Assembly (NCBI RefSeq): GCF_019399895.1
Contig: NC_091877.1
Coordinates: forward strand, 4,980,419 to 5,044,418
Direction of reading: 5' to 3'
Source of the DNA: Cardiocondyla obscurior
Taxonomy: Eukaryota > Arthropoda > Insecta > Hymenoptera > Formicidae
Length of the DNA: 64,000 nucleotides
A program made the position numbers and the translations under genes. Below the pieces are notes generated by a model. That model saw only the letters and a program-made list of their open reading frames with translations. It did not search any database and had not been told where the DNA came from. Below are positions 11,961 through 24,437 of the stretch, piece after piece (position 1 is the stretch's first letter; each line of letters starts with the position of its first letter).

Positions 11961-12310
11961 TTACGGGTGTAACGTGATCGCGGCGCGGTTGATTATTAAC
12001 AGCTCATTCTCGACGTCGTATACCGTGCGTTGAGCCCTCAGGAAGTCCATTCCCAGAATTTCGTCATATTTAAAAGGATATGCGTCGGATACAACATGCA
12101 TAGTGTGCATAATCGTGCTATCACTCAAGTAAATGGTTACTCTGGTCATCCCGATTGTTTGCGCTTTATGTTCCGTGACGTCGATTGGCTCCGTGTATAT
12201 TGAAGTATCGCCGTTCAATTTTTTAACTTTTATTAGAGTTACTGCCCCGCCGGTATTGAGGAAAAAGATTATTTTCCCGCCTATTGCTTGAGAAATAGAT
12301 AGAGTAACTA
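11961..12310 (-). pseudogene. Retropepsin (aspartic protease) remnant of the Gypsy element
   Basis: The frame gives FFLNTGGAVTLIKVK followed by EPIDVTEHKA and KYDEILGMDFL, the layout of a Gypsy retropepsin in which an active-site DTG(G) loop is followed by a flap and an ILGMDFL helix. Here the catalytic Asp codon is AAT (Asn) at 12257-12255, so the protease would be inactive. It would have cut the Gag-Pol polyprotein in virus-like particles. Confidence 0.72.
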
Positions 12311-12534
12311 AATCGCGATGACGGTTTTTGTTATTGTTCGATGTGTGACACTTGATATTCGCGTCTCCTACCGGCGTGGTTCGTTATCCCCAAGCGTGTC
12401 ATCAACTTCCGTTTGTCTTGCTCGCGTTGGCACTTTTATTTCCTTGGACAGTCGAGTGTACGATTGTTGCGTATCTATTTCGCGAAGAGGGCCTGTTGTC
12501 GCGCCTTGAAGACTTTATTTTTTTTTAATCAGCG

Positions 12535-12696
12535 ACATTTCTTGTGGGTATCATACGGCTTATTGCAGTATAAGCAAAATTTGGCTGCCGAATTAACCTG
12601 CGAGGCGTTTTCTACTCGTGGTAGGCTGAATCGTTGCGCGTATCGACTGGTTCGACATATGAGTCCAGGGTGTCTCTGTTTCCCGCATTTTCGGCA
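12535..12696 (-). pseudogene. Gag zinc-knuckle (nucleocapsid) remnant
   Basis: A canonical C-X2-C-X4-H-X4-C knuckle (CRKCGKQRHPGLIC, 12696-12655) is followed about 25 codons on by a second, irregular one (CLYCNKPYDTHKKC, 12576-12535). The pair is typical of retrotransposon nucleocapsid segments that bind the element RNA. A stop follows the second knuckle. Confidence 0.7.
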
Positions 12697-13063
12697 GGTC
12701 GGTACCGGGGGGCGACTGGAAGAAGTGAACGGAAAATTTTACTCCGTGTATGATTGGGAGGTTGCGCCACGCTGCCTTTCTTCGGCCGTGGCTCCGGCTA
12801 TCGCTTTTTGCAACGTTGCATAATTTTGCGACCGCACGCTAATTTTGTATTTACAGTAACAGTCCTGTTTGATAATTATGCAATATTTGTTTTTGCAAGG
12901 AGTTTCAGATTCTGCATTTTTCATCGCCCGTGTAGTTCAGGTCCTCAATCAACGAGTATAATTCCGTTGCGAGAGAACCAAAGCGGAATTCGTATGCTTA
13001 AGCGCTATCTCCCATGCGCTGTCGTAATTGGTTGAATTCTAATTGCAAATGGGTTGTTCCTCA

Positions 13064-13339
13064 TCACTGAGTGTAGCTTTCTTCCACTTCTTTTATGAAT
13101 TGTGCGAAACAAACGATTTTCTTGGTTTCAAATCTCGATAAGGTTCGTTCCGTTAGCTTCGTGTAAAAAATTGCCACGAGTAACTCATCCTCATCCTCCA
13201 GATCAACTTTTCGTGCCACGTACTGGCAGGCCTTTATAAATTTCTTCACATAATTCTCTCTTCTATTGAAGGTCGGAATAAGACTTATCGCGTTTCGTAA
13301 TGTTAAAAATTGACGCCTATTATCGAGTAAGAACTGCAC
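13064..13339 (-). pseudogene. Gag capsid-like fragment of the Gypsy element
   Basis: The open frame has FNRRENYVKKFIKACQYV, LEDEDELLVAIFYTKLT and FAQFIKEVEESY, a helix-rich pattern like Ty3/Gypsy capsid (retrotransposon gag family). The upstream frame 13699-13487, with many Arg and Gln residues, probably belongs to the same Gag N-terminus but is out of frame. Confidence 0.65.
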
Positions 13340-14437
13340 ATTGCTTTCGTTTGGGTTGCGGTGTCGTCTTGGCTGTGGTTGCGGCTCTGTTAATCTACTA
13401 GTTCTGTTACCGTATCTTTGCGCAAGTCATTCATTTTCCAATTGCTCTAATCCGTGTTGTCATAAAGATGAGTGCATCCATAATTGTTATAAGCGTGTCG
13501 TCTCTTTGCGGGTTTGTATGTCGGCGATAAATCGATGAGGAATGTTCGTGATGGGGCTGCTCCGTCCCCTCATTTGTGGTGAGCTCAGGATCGCCGGTTG
13601 CAATTTCATTTCGCGTTGCCTGCGAATCCGTGCTAAAACGTCTGCGCTTTCTCCGTTTGTTTGCGAAAGGTCGTTACGTCTACCGTTATCAGTCATCATA
13701 TATATTAGTTGATGTTCCGCGGGCGCGAATTATTTGCTTACTATCGAACCGATAGAAGATCGACGATTTTGGCACGCTAGTTCCTCGTTTTCGTGGTAGT
13801 TTGGGAGATATGAATTGTCAAAATACATGGGATTGGGAAGAGAGACTCCGTTCGTAAAATTATACTATTTGTTATCGCGGTTTAACGGTTTGTTGGTTTC
13901 CAACATTTTACGTGTTAGGTTTCCTGCGCTGTTTACCGTTCTTCGCGGAAGGTGTTCAAAGATAGGTCGCAAGGTTCTATTTCAGAAAAGCCGCGTATTC
14001 AAGTTAGACGTAATAGACGGCAACGCAAAATGTATTCGCCGTGGTTCATGCACAAGGCGCTACAATAAATTTTCTCGGACTTACATTAACGCCGGTAGTA
14101 GCATGCTGCTTGTTCGATCGGCCGTTGTTCCGCTTGGCTGCTTGGCTGCTTGGTTGCTTAGTTGCTTGTTCGCTTCTCTGCTTAGCTGCCTATCTGTTTG
14201 GCTGCTGCCGTCGCGTAATTACGCTGATCAGTGGTTGCTCGGGTTGCATGTCTTGGTTTAGATGCTTATCTGCGCTTCTTCTTCTTCTTCTTCTTTTTTT
14301 TCGTCTTCTTTTAGTAAATGTATTCTCACCAGGTTTACTTGTTTGTTACAGAGATTCCACTCTTTAAATCCGCTGGTGCCAAAAACTGAGAGATGATTCC
14401 AGGTTCCAGAGGGTGAATCCAACCGTTGCCACCAGTT

Positions 14438-14843
14438 TGTTGCACCGCAGCCGGTGCTGTGGGGTCCGATCTCCGAACTCAAAGTAGGCGGGTTTGTTTT
14501 ATAATAAAATGATCATGCAGAATTAATTCAATTATTTTATTTTTGGTTTCCTTCTTACACCGCAAAGACGATAATGCGCGATTACAGAGATTTGTTTTAT
14601 AACTGCCCGCGGGCGGCCCGCGGTCGCCCGCTAATATACCCGGCTGTTGCTATGTAAAAATCATAGCACTCAGCAATTCGCGGGTGGCAACAGTGATAGT
14701 GTTGAGAACCGTCGCGTTCCAGTCGGAAGTGCCGTGTTACCTTTATCGGTGAGTTTCTGCCAAATTTGCTATTTGGTTCGCGCATGCAGAAAACTCGCCG
14801 ATTATTCTCGAGCCTTCTGTTACCAGGGGCTTGGGATATATCA
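14438..14843 (-). mobile_element. 5' LTR of the truncated Gypsy element
   Basis: TGTTGCACC to TATATCA, 406 bp, colinear with 599-1006 and inverted 59716-60115. It abuts the gag-side sequence, so on the minus strand it is the upstream LTR. Confidence 0.78.
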
Positions 14844-15370
14844 ATCTTTTTTTTTTGTCCTAACTTTTTCTTTCTCTCTAATTCTTTTCTTAGTTCCTAG
14901 TACTAATCTTCATATTGCCCTTTCTTTCTTACTTCTTTTTTCTGCTTCTTGTATTTCCCAATTATATCTTCTCAGTAACCTGTTTCTTATTCTTTTCCAT
15001 CCTTTCTTTTGCAACTATGTTTCGCTCAGGTAAATTATATCCCTTTTAACCTCTTCCAGAAACTTTCATCTCTAATCTCCAAACCTGCCACATTTCAAAA
15101 TCCTGCTTTATAATTTTATTTTCTTTCTTGTCTTTCTTTATCACTAACAATTATTAATAAATTAGAGAAGTGGCATGTTGCGCTCATGCATGCTTTATCC
15201 CTCGGAGGCGTAGAGCTTCGAAGATTTTAGCGGAAAACTTATATTGCGTCTATTTCTTTATTTTGGCTAAAAAAACTCTTGCATTCTGACGGCCAGCAAC
15301 AACACGTTTTGTGCATTTTTTGAACGCTTAAATTTCCTCTATTTTATTTCTCTTCTGTTTTAAACATTAC
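14844..15370. other. Unassigned pyrimidine-rich sequence
   Basis: The C/T-rich plus strand resembles in composition the antisense of the LINE at 43860-49603, but no protein motif could be read, so it is not called as a LINE. Confidence 0.35.
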
Positions 15371-15735
15371 CTCAGAAACGTAGCCAGAAGCACCCGACTA
15401 GGAAATCTAGTGCTTCGGTACGCTCAAAGTGCGATTGGGTGCTTCCGATCGCGTTACTGAAAGACTCAGGTGCTCCTAGATCGGAAGGATCAGAATGGTG
15501 CCAAGAAGTTTCAAAGCTTGATAGCTGGTCTATCCGACTCGCGGTAAGCTCCGAAATGAGACAAGTACGATTTCAGCCACGGTGCAACCTTATATACTGT
15601 GGACGTAAAAAGTGGGAAAGCCCCTCCACTTTCTACGCTTCCAGTTCTGGTGCGCTTAAGACGCCATCTTGGGCCGATATTATCCGATGGAACTTTAGTG
15701 ACGATCGCCATAGTTTTAACACATTCTGAGTACGG
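15371..15735. other. GC-richer island, possible LTR fragment
   Basis: Repeated GGTGCTTC/GGTGCTCC motifs and several small inverted repeats (for example ACTAGGAAATCTAGT) occur here. A TATA-like TATATAAGG lies on the minus strand. No matching copy was found in the window, so its identity is open. Confidence 0.3.
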
Positions 15736-16854
15736 CAAAGGGTAAATACTAAAAAAAAATTATAGTTTGTTATACAACGAGTTTTCATTGATTTGTCAAA
15801 GATTAAATCTGAGTTTTTGGGATAAAAACAGTGTTAAAATTATTTGTTTTACGAAAAGTCACATTTCTATGGAAAGTCAGAATCTAGAATGAAAAGTAGA
15901 GTTTAAAAATAACCAAACTTGACCTTTACATGTCCTTGACACGTTTACTCAAGATTAAATCAATTACATTTAATATTTTCCTTTGAGCCAAATAACTTTT
16001 GTCTGGAACATTTCTTGAGAAATTTGAGTAGATCTTTAAAAATTTAACACCTTATATAATCTTTCTTAAGTAATTTTTTTTGTGTATGTACGAAACATTT
16101 ATTGTTTCTGTGTTTATACTTCACAGAAATAGTCACACTTTTTAATTTTTTATTTTAAACCGTGTTAATTAATTTTGGCAAATTTTAGCGAAAAGTAAAA
16201 TTAAAAACTTTGTTTTGTTTGTATATAGTATTCACACGTCAAACTAACGCAGTTCACGAATTTGTGGCCTATGATTCCGACCGGTGAAGAAAAAAAAACA
16301 AAAGAAAAAATAAAGTTATACGAAACATTAAACATATAATAAAGTGACAGTCCGAATTACAATTAAAAAGAAAGAATCAATAAACAGTTCTGTGCCGTTA
16401 GTGAAGCGCGGTCGGCTTTTATTATTTTCTGAACCTATTGAAACGCCGTGCTCATGTGACGCAACAAAGATTTAGATCGGAGCTCTGTTCGTACTCAAAA
16501 CTCACAGCTGATTTGTCGAGCTCAATATCGTCAAAGGATAGATCACGCGTGATCCGCTTGTCACTATAGGTCTTGTCCCAAGCAGGTCGCTGCGACATCG
16601 TGCGATGATTATGAAGCAGAATCGAATCGAGAAAGAATGAAAACAGAAGTACTCGTCAACCTTCTCCGAAAACCGTTGAACTTATGAAACTCATCAAAAC
16701 AAATTTTACTAGATCTATTGTCTTTAATTTTCTTGTTTCGATTTCAAACGATAGTTATCTTTTTTTTTCATAAATAATAGTATTTGTATCCGATTTTGTT
16801 TTATGTATTTTGTAAAACTTATTTACTTATAATACACGTTTATTTACTATATAG
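15736..16854 (+). other. FAS intron, 3' part
   Basis: AT-rich sequence ending in the acceptor TATATAG for the exon at 16855. No other feature recognised. Confidence 0.5.
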
Positions 16855-17099
16855 TTTATAATATGCCTCATCGAATTGGTATAATTAACAACATAGACAA
16901 GTTTGATTCACAATTCTTCAACTTATCTACAACAGAATCACATTTAATGGATCCAGGAATGAGAATGTTAATGGAACATACGTATGAGGCAATTGTTGAC
17001 GCCGGTATAAACCCTAAAGAGTTACAAGGAACAAGAACAAGTGTTATAACAGCAATTTCGACATCTGAGGCTCGATCGTTTTTTCTTTATAATTCTCAA
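16855..17099 (+). CDS. Fatty acid synthase-like, KS exon b
   Basis: The exon starts after an ATAG acceptor (16851-16854) and ends in CAA before a GTAAGA donor at 17100, in phase 0. It encodes the N-terminal lobe of the ketosynthase, with the recognisable stretches MPHRIGIINN, a DSQFF segment, LMDPGMRMLMEH and YEAIVDAGINP. These align by eye with the insect FAS pattern in which a Phe-Phe stretch is followed by MDP..RMLLE.AYEAI.DAG.NP. The ATG at 16863 is internal, not a start. No stop codon or frameshift is seen. Some normally conserved residues near the end (the STSEARSFF region) look divergent for the family. Confidence 0.9.
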
Positions 17100-17230
17100 G
17101 TAAGACATATTTAAATACAATACAATAAATAAAATATAAATATTCAACGTATACCAATTTGTTTGATGCGGGTACGTTTGATGTATCTTTTACTTTTCTT
17201 TTTAATAAAAGATAATAATGTTGAATTTTA

Positions 17231-19233
17231 TATACAAGGTGAATCAGAGAGGATGGAAGTGCGACTTACCATATAAGACGGGTTACCGACCGCGCCTGTA
17301 ATTTTCACTGCGCTCCATAGATTGCGGCACCGTAGAAGACGATCGCGCGTATCTGCAATTTCAAAAAATTTATTTAATATTATTATTTATTTGTGGGCTT
17401 CAGTGAACTTTCACACCACCCTTGAGGCGTCACTTTTGGCGCGTTAAATTTTTTTTTAAGTGAACTTTTGCCTTTAGCCATATTGTACCACATTTTATGA
17501 CCTATTTTGTCAGTATGAAAGCCAAATAGATAAATTGAAGTCATATTGCGTAAGAGTACATGCAAATGAAAACTTTCATTAACATGCAATCGTGCGCAAC
17601 ATGTCCACAATTGATCTATTACTTCAGCAAATGCTCAAAGTGAGCCCCTTTCATTTTCTGACAAAATACAGCTCTTCTCAATATTGCGCTACGTACCCAG
17701 CGCAAGATCTGCGGACTTATTGCGCAGCAAGCTCGCACAATCCTGTCTTTCAAATCTTCTACGTTTCTTGGTCGCGTAGCGTAAGTTTCTTGCTTAACAT
17801 AACCCCACAAAAAGAAGTTTAACGGTGTAAAATCTGGTAAACGCGGCGGCCATTCGTGAGGACCATAAAAACCGATCCAGCGATTACCGAATTTTCTTTT
17901 CAACAGGGCTCTTGTTTTATTGACCGTATGAGCAAGATGGCCATCCTGTAGAAACCACATATTAATACGTGATTCCAAAAGCACATCGTCCAATAAATTA
18001 ACAAGGTCCCGTCTACGAAACCTCCGGTATTGCTTGTCATATCGATCTTACCATCGATGAAATAAGGTCCAACGATGGTCTCCAAGAATACTCGCCCAAA
18101 CATTCACAGACCATCGGACTTGTGAATGCGCTTGCTGCATTCTGTAAGGATTCTCGGTGACCCAATAATGTAAGTTATAACGGTTAACCGTGCCATTATT
18201 ATAAAAAATTTATTCGTCCAAAAACAGAATGTATTTTACAAAATAATGGTCTTGCTCACTTACATTAAGAAGCCAGCGACAATACTGCTTCTGCAAACGT
18301 CATCATTATTATAAAGTTCTTGAATTAGACTGACTTTATAAGGATGGAAGCGAGCTGACTTAAATCCCTGCAAATCGATGCTTGACTTATTCCGATGTCC
18401 TGGGCCACGACTCGCGTATTGACAGTGGGCTCGTCGGCTACTGCCTCTTCGATCAAGGCCGTGTTGATCCGTCGTGCTTGGCGTATACAAATATGAAAAT
18501 TATGTTAAAAAATTAATTTTTTTTTAACAAAAGCAGTTAATTAAATATTTACCTGCAAGCTTAATAGGTCGAAATTGTCCATGGCTTCGTAGCCTCGTCA
18601 CCAGTCTCCCGAAAAATTTAAAATGCGGTTGTCTCCGCTCGGGGTACCTCCGAAAATACTCCCTGGCGGCTACGAACGGTTCTTCGTTATATTGGGCGTA
18701 AACATATACCATATCTATCAATTCACTATTCGAAAAATTGCGTGCCATGGTTTTTGCCTCAGTGAAAATTGCTTGTATCCACGTGAGACTTAATAATAAA
18801 AAAAAATAAAATAGACGAACAAAATAAACAAACAATAAAAAAAAACAGATAAACGAAAAAATTTAAAAGATGTTTTTTTGTTGTAATTGCTTTCGGTTTG
18901 AAACCTTTAAGTACCGCAGTACAAACCCATGAAATCGGTGGCGAGAGAAAACGATTACCTTATAACGACGAACGGCAACGATCTAAGAATTGACCTTCCG
19001 AATGCGAGATGATAGAGCGTCCACTCATGCTACAATTTTTGCGACCGTTTCCTGCGAAATGTCTTGAGGACAATTTTTATAAATTGCTTCTTTAATTTTT
19101 TTAATAAACCAACAATTTATTTTTTATTTTAATAACTTGCGCATATGATTTTTTTTCCTCATCGCATAATCCGGCCTTACCTCATCTCTCTGGCTAGTTC
19201 TCGATTTGGACTCTTCGTTGAACACCCAGTATA
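17231..19233 (-). mobile_element. Decayed DUF4817-type mariner-like DNA transposon
   Basis: The ends read TATACAAGGTG on the left and CACCCAGTATA on the right, an imperfect inverted pair resembling the TATACAGGGTG ends common in this group. The inside holds a transposase on the minus strand in several frames. It lies wholly inside an FAS intron. Confidence 0.7.
17619..18748 (-). pseudogene. DUF4817-type transposase, frameshifted
   Basis: The start is MARNFSNSELIDMVYVY at 18748, followed by an HTH-like EEPFVAAREYFRRYPERR segment. A second HTH region appears in another frame near 18475-18365 (INTALIEEAVADEPTVNTRV). The catalytic part gives ILFLDE (first Asp), then after a shift MWFLQDGHLAHTV (second Asp) and EWPPRLPDFTPLNFFLWGY (third Asp region), ending CQKMKGAHFEHLL. 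The layout is that of DDE transposases common in ant genomes. At least two frameshifts and a stop make it non-functional. Confidence 0.8.
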
Positions 19234-19745
19234 ATAAGTTTTTTCGCATTTTATCTATGAGTTTATGTATCTTACGTGTTGATATATTGCAAAATAAATT
19301 ATTTATTTTACAATACATTTTGTTTCAAAGATGTGATTGTTATTATTATCATTATAATCTCTTACAAAATTACTTGTATTTCAAAAAATTTTATGCACGT
19401 ATAGTGTTATAAAATAATGGGATTATTTCTGAAAATTTATATAAATTAGTACCATAAAAAAGTATTTAAAAAATTATTCTGATATATATTATGAAAATTA
19501 TTAAATTAGAAAATTTTATATAAAAAGTATTGAAATAAAAAACAATTTTGAAGAGAATAAAAAAATATAACTCTTAAAAATGTATATGTGTGTGTACAAT
19601 CAAAAAATGTCTTCTTTACAAATCGATAATTTCAATTTGTAATTTTCAATCTACGATTTTTATTTATTGTTACATTACAAAAAAAATACTAATTTATTTT
19701 TTAATTTAATATAAACCAACAAAATATCAATATACAAATGTGTGC
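19234..19745 (+). other. FAS intron, AT-rich, unassigned
   Basis: Very AT-rich sequence. Nothing recognised. Confidence 0.45.
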
Positions 19746-20506
19746 TGTCACGTATTTTCCTTTTTTCCTTTCTTCGGAACGTCGAAAAAAAAAAGATCGT
19801 GATTAAAAAGGGAACGTGGATTCTGCGATCCGCGCTCGTAAATGTTACACGAGAGGAAATGGGGAGAGAAAGATAAAGAGTCCTCCTGTGTGTCTCGACG
19901 CGCGACAGAGTAAATGCGCGAAAACTCTAGTTGGACGCCAATTTTCCTTGACTATAGCTGCTCTCGCGCGATCTTTCTGATAACATAAATCAGTGCGGAT
20001 TTGTGTGCCGGTCCTGAGTTCGTTGGTGCGTTCGGTTTTGATGACTTCGGGTCCTTGCAACGAAGTTCTGCTTGTATGAGGCGGTCCCCTCGCCTTCATC
20101 ATCACCTGTGCTTCTAGATAAGTGGCCTCTCATCCCAAACACCATTCGCTTTCGTCCTCTCGTCGTTTTTCGGGCGCGTTGTTCCCAGTACGGACCTACA
20201 TCCCGCCGACACTATCCCGCTGGTTCACATTACCGCTTGATCGTTCTCCAAATTTGGCGTTTTCGGTTTTTCTCGTCTCTTGCGCCGATTTTCTCAGTTC
20301 GGCGATTAACTCTCGCCAAAATAAATACAATGAAAAAAAGAACACAAAAGAGGAATGCCACGATAAGTAACTAAAATAAAACGCGAATCAGAATCTCTGA
20401 AGTTCCTGATCCCGCGCCTCTTGGTATCGGCGGTTCGCTGAACGCCGTTGCGCCCTGTGACGGCCGCGGGGAGTTGCAACGAGGCTGCGAAAACCGCCAC
20501 GTCACA
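19746..20506 (-). mobile_element. Family W solo LTR, shortened copy
   Basis: It runs TGTCACG to CGTCACA (761 bp) and matches both ends of the 1.6-kb copy at 35167-36787: AACG.GGATTC..CGATC.GCG near the left and CTGTGACGG followed by CGAGGC and CCGCCACGTCACA at the right. The middle part of the long copy is missing. Target duplication is not clean. Confidence 0.68.
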
Positions 20507-21066
20507 GTATATACTTTGGAAATCACATAAAACTATAAACAGATAATAAAAAAAAATTTGGCGCTACAAAATAAATCTTTAAAATTGAAATTGTATGTTA
20601 CGTCAACTAAGATTTATTTTTTTTTTAATTATTAGGAATGAAATCTGTGGAGACGGTTTAGTGGGTAAGCAAGGAAGTTGACTACACACTGAATTTCGTA
20701 TGGCGTTTAAAATTAGAGTGCCACACGAATTACGCGCTAGGAAAAAATTTGAGGAAATATCGATTAAAATCAAAAGTGCGTGATTGGTTCTTTTTTAGGG
20801 AAAGGAATTTAATCCTTCTTACCTGGAATAGAACCGGCGGAGGTTTTTCGCAGTTGATGGAATCTAAGGTTTTAAAAGAAAATCTTTAAATTATCAAAAT
20901 AATATAACAACATTTTAATAAGAAACTAAATACATCTATAATAAAAATATAAATTTATTGACTTAAAACAAATTATAATGTAAAAAGAAAGTGGAATAGT
21001 TTTAAACACAATAAAATATTGATACATTTTTGTAAATGTGTGAGTGTAAGTGTATGTATGTGCCTA

Positions 21067-21862
21067 TTAATCTAAAGTAATTTCTTTTATCTCCACAATT
21101 CTGGCTGTGGTTCTCGGAAAGGCTTGATCTGTCAGCCTGATCGGGGCCAGGAATGGAGTTTCCATCCCCAAGAATCGGATAATAAAGTCGCTTTTCTCTT
21201 GATTTCTTTAGGATCAAAATGGTCAGAGCCTATGGTAAAGATCCCTTCCGGGATAAGATTCGTCTACGGAGTACAAATCCTCCGCAGGAGTTTGAAGAAA
21301 AGATCTGAGATCTCTCTTGATTCCTCTTCCTCTTCGAGAAACTCAATACTCGGGACGGGAAACGGTTTAGGATCCGGGAAGTTTAGATCTGGCAGAGAAA
21401 TCGAGTCATCCTCAGTCAAAGATCCAACTTCCTCGGGTTCGGCAGAAGAACGAGGAGATGGAGAACGAGGAAAGGAACAGGCCAGAAATTTGTCTACAAA
21501 AAAGCGAGAATCAGAGACAATGGATGAATCCGGCATAAAAGAAGGAGAAGTGGGGTAGAATTGTTCTGATCCGGGCTCCGTAAATCGATCGAAAAGATCC
21601 AGCGACGGAGGTCGTTGGTTAAATGTTTCGTATAAATAAAGCGACTCCGGATCTCCATGCACAGGAGATGCAGAAGGAGCACCCGGACGCGGAGACCACG
21701 ATCTCTCTTCTTCTCAAGACGGTTTCCGGAAGATTTCCTCCCTTGGCGTCGCCGCGAATAAAAACGGGACGAAGAATCTTCTTAGTAATTCCCGCAGGTT
21801 CTTTATCTACTTGTTCCTTCGCACCCGAATTTCCTTTAGGGTATTCTTGTTTCTTGATTTCA
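21067..21862 (-). pseudogene. Element X protein, exon 2, copy 3 (nonsense codons)
   Basis: The exon starts TGAAATCAAGAAAC after TTTTAG; with the leader's final A it gives ATG-AAA-TCA (MKSRNKN). A TAG at 21809-21807 replaces Gln and a TGA follows near 21715. The later region is open and similar to the other copies: FTEPGSEQF, an acidic PEEVGSLTEDDSISLPD block, LLRRICTP, and a C-terminus ending IKEITLD before TAA at 21069-21067. Its lesions differ from those of copies 1 and 2. Confidence 0.65.
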
Positions 21863-22369
21863 CTAAAAGGTTTCATTGAAATTTGATTGAATAAATTATT
21901 TATGTTAGTAAAATAGATATTCGAGAGGGACTTGTTGTGCTCATTGTTTCAGATCTCTGTATCCGCCCATCAAAAGATGCTTACAGCTCAAAGAACTCAT
22001 GGAACGTCACTCGAAACATAAGCCATCGATAATCGCCAATTTCTCAGCAGCTTATTGCAGCCATTTGCTCGGTAACATTAACTACGAGAAATAATTTAAC
22101 GCAAAATTTAGAGGACTTTAATGAGGTTCCGAAATCTTTGATACTCACGCCACACTCTCACTGTTCTCGGAGTTATAAAAATGCATTTAAATGAATTTAA
22201 CGTGTGTGGAATCAAAAGAAAAATTTAATAGTTGGAGTTGAGACTTACTTTTAAATATTCTCTTGAGCCTTTTACAGTCAAACTATCTTGAACACTTAGT
22301 GGCACTGGCTAACACTTTTTCGCCTCGGAATCTGAAAAGCAAGAGAGCGTGTTCCGCCAAAACACGAGA

Positions 22370-22376
22370 TTTTATA
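22370..22376 (-). promoter_or_regulatory. TATA box of element X copy 3
   Basis: TATAAAA on the minus strand in the conserved GCTTATAAAAT context, 121 bp before the splice donor. A second TATAAAA-like sequence lies about 15 bp further upstream. Confidence 0.55.
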
Positions 22377-23084
22377 AGCTCAGATTTTATAATTTTCAGA
22401 AAATCAGATTTTATATTTGTCGAACTTGTTCCTCCACGTTTCCTTTTCCGCAATAATTGGGCATATGCCCAATTTTCCTCTATGTTTTAAATTTTCTAAG
22501 TTTTGCTCTTAGTTTCTAAATTTTGGTAAGGAGTTTCTGATATCCATTGGTTTAAGATTAAATGTTTATAAGAAACTCCGCCCTCAAGGGCCCAGACTTT
22601 CTGAACCTTCTAGAATATTATTAACAAATTGAGAAAAAATGGTTAGAAAACGTTTTATTATCGAAAGGTCACATTCTATTACCTGACTTTTATAGCTTTC
22701 ATCTGTATGTCATATTCTCGTAATTGCGGGGCATTCGAGCCCTTGGTTTTTCTAAGGCATATAATCCTCGGCGCAATTACAAGTTAGAAAGTTATTTTTC
22801 TTCTTAAATCCTTTTACCTATTGTCAGATGTTTCAATAACACTGAAATATTTCTTGGGCCTCTAAGTTCGATTTTTTTGGTCGTGTAAACCGTTTTTGGC
22901 CATGTCCTGACAAGTTTCCTATTGTCTAGTTTTCGTTGGCACCCGTTTTACAATTTGTTATATGGTATTTTTTTTATGCGTCTGATAATAGCGGATATTT
23001 CCAGTTGTAAAAATGTCTTCTAGAAGGTTAGAAGTCCTGCTTTCGTATTTCAATGAGATATGGTTTACTCTTCCTTATCTAATG

Positions 23085-24224
23085 TGAAACGACCGTAATT
23101 CTTGGGCCGCGAATATCGGGCCAGCAGGATTGTCCGGATGTGCTTGCCGGGCGGACAGGATTCGCGAGAGAATAAGTAGGTCCGTAAATACACAAGACTT
23201 GGATAAACAATTAACTGATTGTTTATTCAATTAAATAATTTAAAGAACAATTCACAATAAAGACAAATGTGACGAACGCGTGGTTGAGACGTCGTCGGAA
23301 AGAACAATCATATAGGAGAACGCTTGCGGTAACGCGGTAATTGGAGCGTGTATGCGCCGGATTGGTACGGCGGTGATCGATACGCGGATCTTTGGCGGGC
23401 GGGCCGTTACAAGTTTTTCGGCAACCGCCTAGATAACGCCCTAACGGATCGCGGGGCTAGCGGCGCGAATATTCCCCGTCGGCGCGGGCCTGGGCGGGGC
23501 CTGATCGGTGCACGCGGCGCAGGACGCGGTAGTCGAAATAATTCGTAGATCGCGACGCGAATGCGGTTTTCGGATGTAGTGGAGGACGGAGCACCTGTCC
23601 GGTGTTGCAGTAGCCGAGAGTGCTCGGCCGAGGCAGAGAGCTCTCCACCCCGGGTTTGTGCAACGGTGCGAAAGGAGATGCGCCTTGGCAAACTGACCGT
23701 AGATCCGGGATTGAGATCACTCGAAGGAGGCGAAGTGCGCTTCACCCCACGAGCCGATCTTACGAATCGAAAATCGCTTTTGGCTTTAGGAAGACTTCTA
23801 TACGGGCAAGCGTCAGGAGTGCCTGATCGAGGCGGAGTTCGCTCCATCCCGTTGTTCTGCTTGCACTAGTAGTCGGTCGGTCCGGATGTTCGCTGTGAGG
23901 CGAACGGAACGAGAACGGTTCGCGACTTTTCCGAATTCGCCTTTTTATCTAGAAAAGGCAACGGCCCGGGGTATCCTGGTACGTGGCGCCTGCCGCGGTA
24001 TTCCGCGGTACCGTACGCGGCGTGTTCGTTTGGACGAGCTCGGGGCCGCTCGTGTAAGTCCGTTCCGCGGGACTTTACGCGTACTCGACACCTGTACAAT
24101 TATTGCGCCGATGATCGGTTTCTTCGGGAGTCCCCGCGCTCCCCTTCCTGTCCGAGAGGATGGTCGTCTCGGCCTCCGGCGGTTCTTCTCCGGGAACGAT
24201 GCTTTTCCCGGGGGCATCGTTACA
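23085..24224 (-). mobile_element. Solo LTR, family A-D, copy A (nested in X copy 3)
   Basis: It runs TGAAACGACC to CATCGTTACA, 1140 bp, colinear with 30734-31939, 56910-58046 and, inverted, 60421-61668. Shared blocks are AGCCGAGAGTGCTCGGCC, AGGCGGAG.TCGCTCCA and CTTTTTAT..AGAAAAGGC. The flanks AATG and AATT agree at three of four bases. Reading minus, the TATA-like box precedes three hairpin modules, as expected for an LTR transcribed on that strand. Confidence 0.8.
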
Positions 24225-24276
24225 AATTTATCAACTATGCGTCGGAAAAAAGAGATGTGGAGTTAGAGACATAACA

Positions 24277-24437
24277 TATGTAAAATGTAAATAAAAACTT
24301 AATACAGTAATAATTTAAATTACACACTACTGTGTCGCGTAATATAATAATCTGTTTTTGTTTCATAAAATATTAAGAGTTACGTAACAAATCTTAAGAA
24401 TTATGAAAACAAGACGTTTTAACATTGAAATAATTAG
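24277..24437 (+). other. FAS intron, end
   Basis: AT-rich tail of the intron ending in the acceptor before 24438. Confidence 0.5.

Larger units (their letters stand above)
11961..14437 (-). mobile_element. Truncated Gypsy-type retrotransposon (gag, protease)
   Basis: Reading minus from the LTR at 14438-14843, the order is a likely primer-binding region (TGGTGGCAACG, just inside the LTR), gag with capsid-like sequence, two CCHC-like zinc knuckles and a retropepsin, after which pol is missing. The frames are broken by several shifts and stops. The layout is that of a Ty3/Gypsy 5' half, and the second LTR and RT/RNase H/integrase are absent. Confidence 0.72.
20596..24276 (-). mobile_element. 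Element X, copy 3, with a nested solo LTR
   Basis: It begins TGTTACGTC and ends GACATAACA (one change from the other copies). The flanks TGTA and TATG do not form a clean duplication. It carries the same TATA box (22376-22370), ATG-free leader, GTAAGT donor after 22249, TTTTAG acceptor before 21862, ORF to 21067 and AATAAA (20618-20613). A family-A solo LTR (23085-24224) interrupts its promoter-distal 5' part, splitting a stretch that reads CTAAATTTTCTAA in copies 1 and 2. It is the most diverged copy. Confidence 0.82.
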
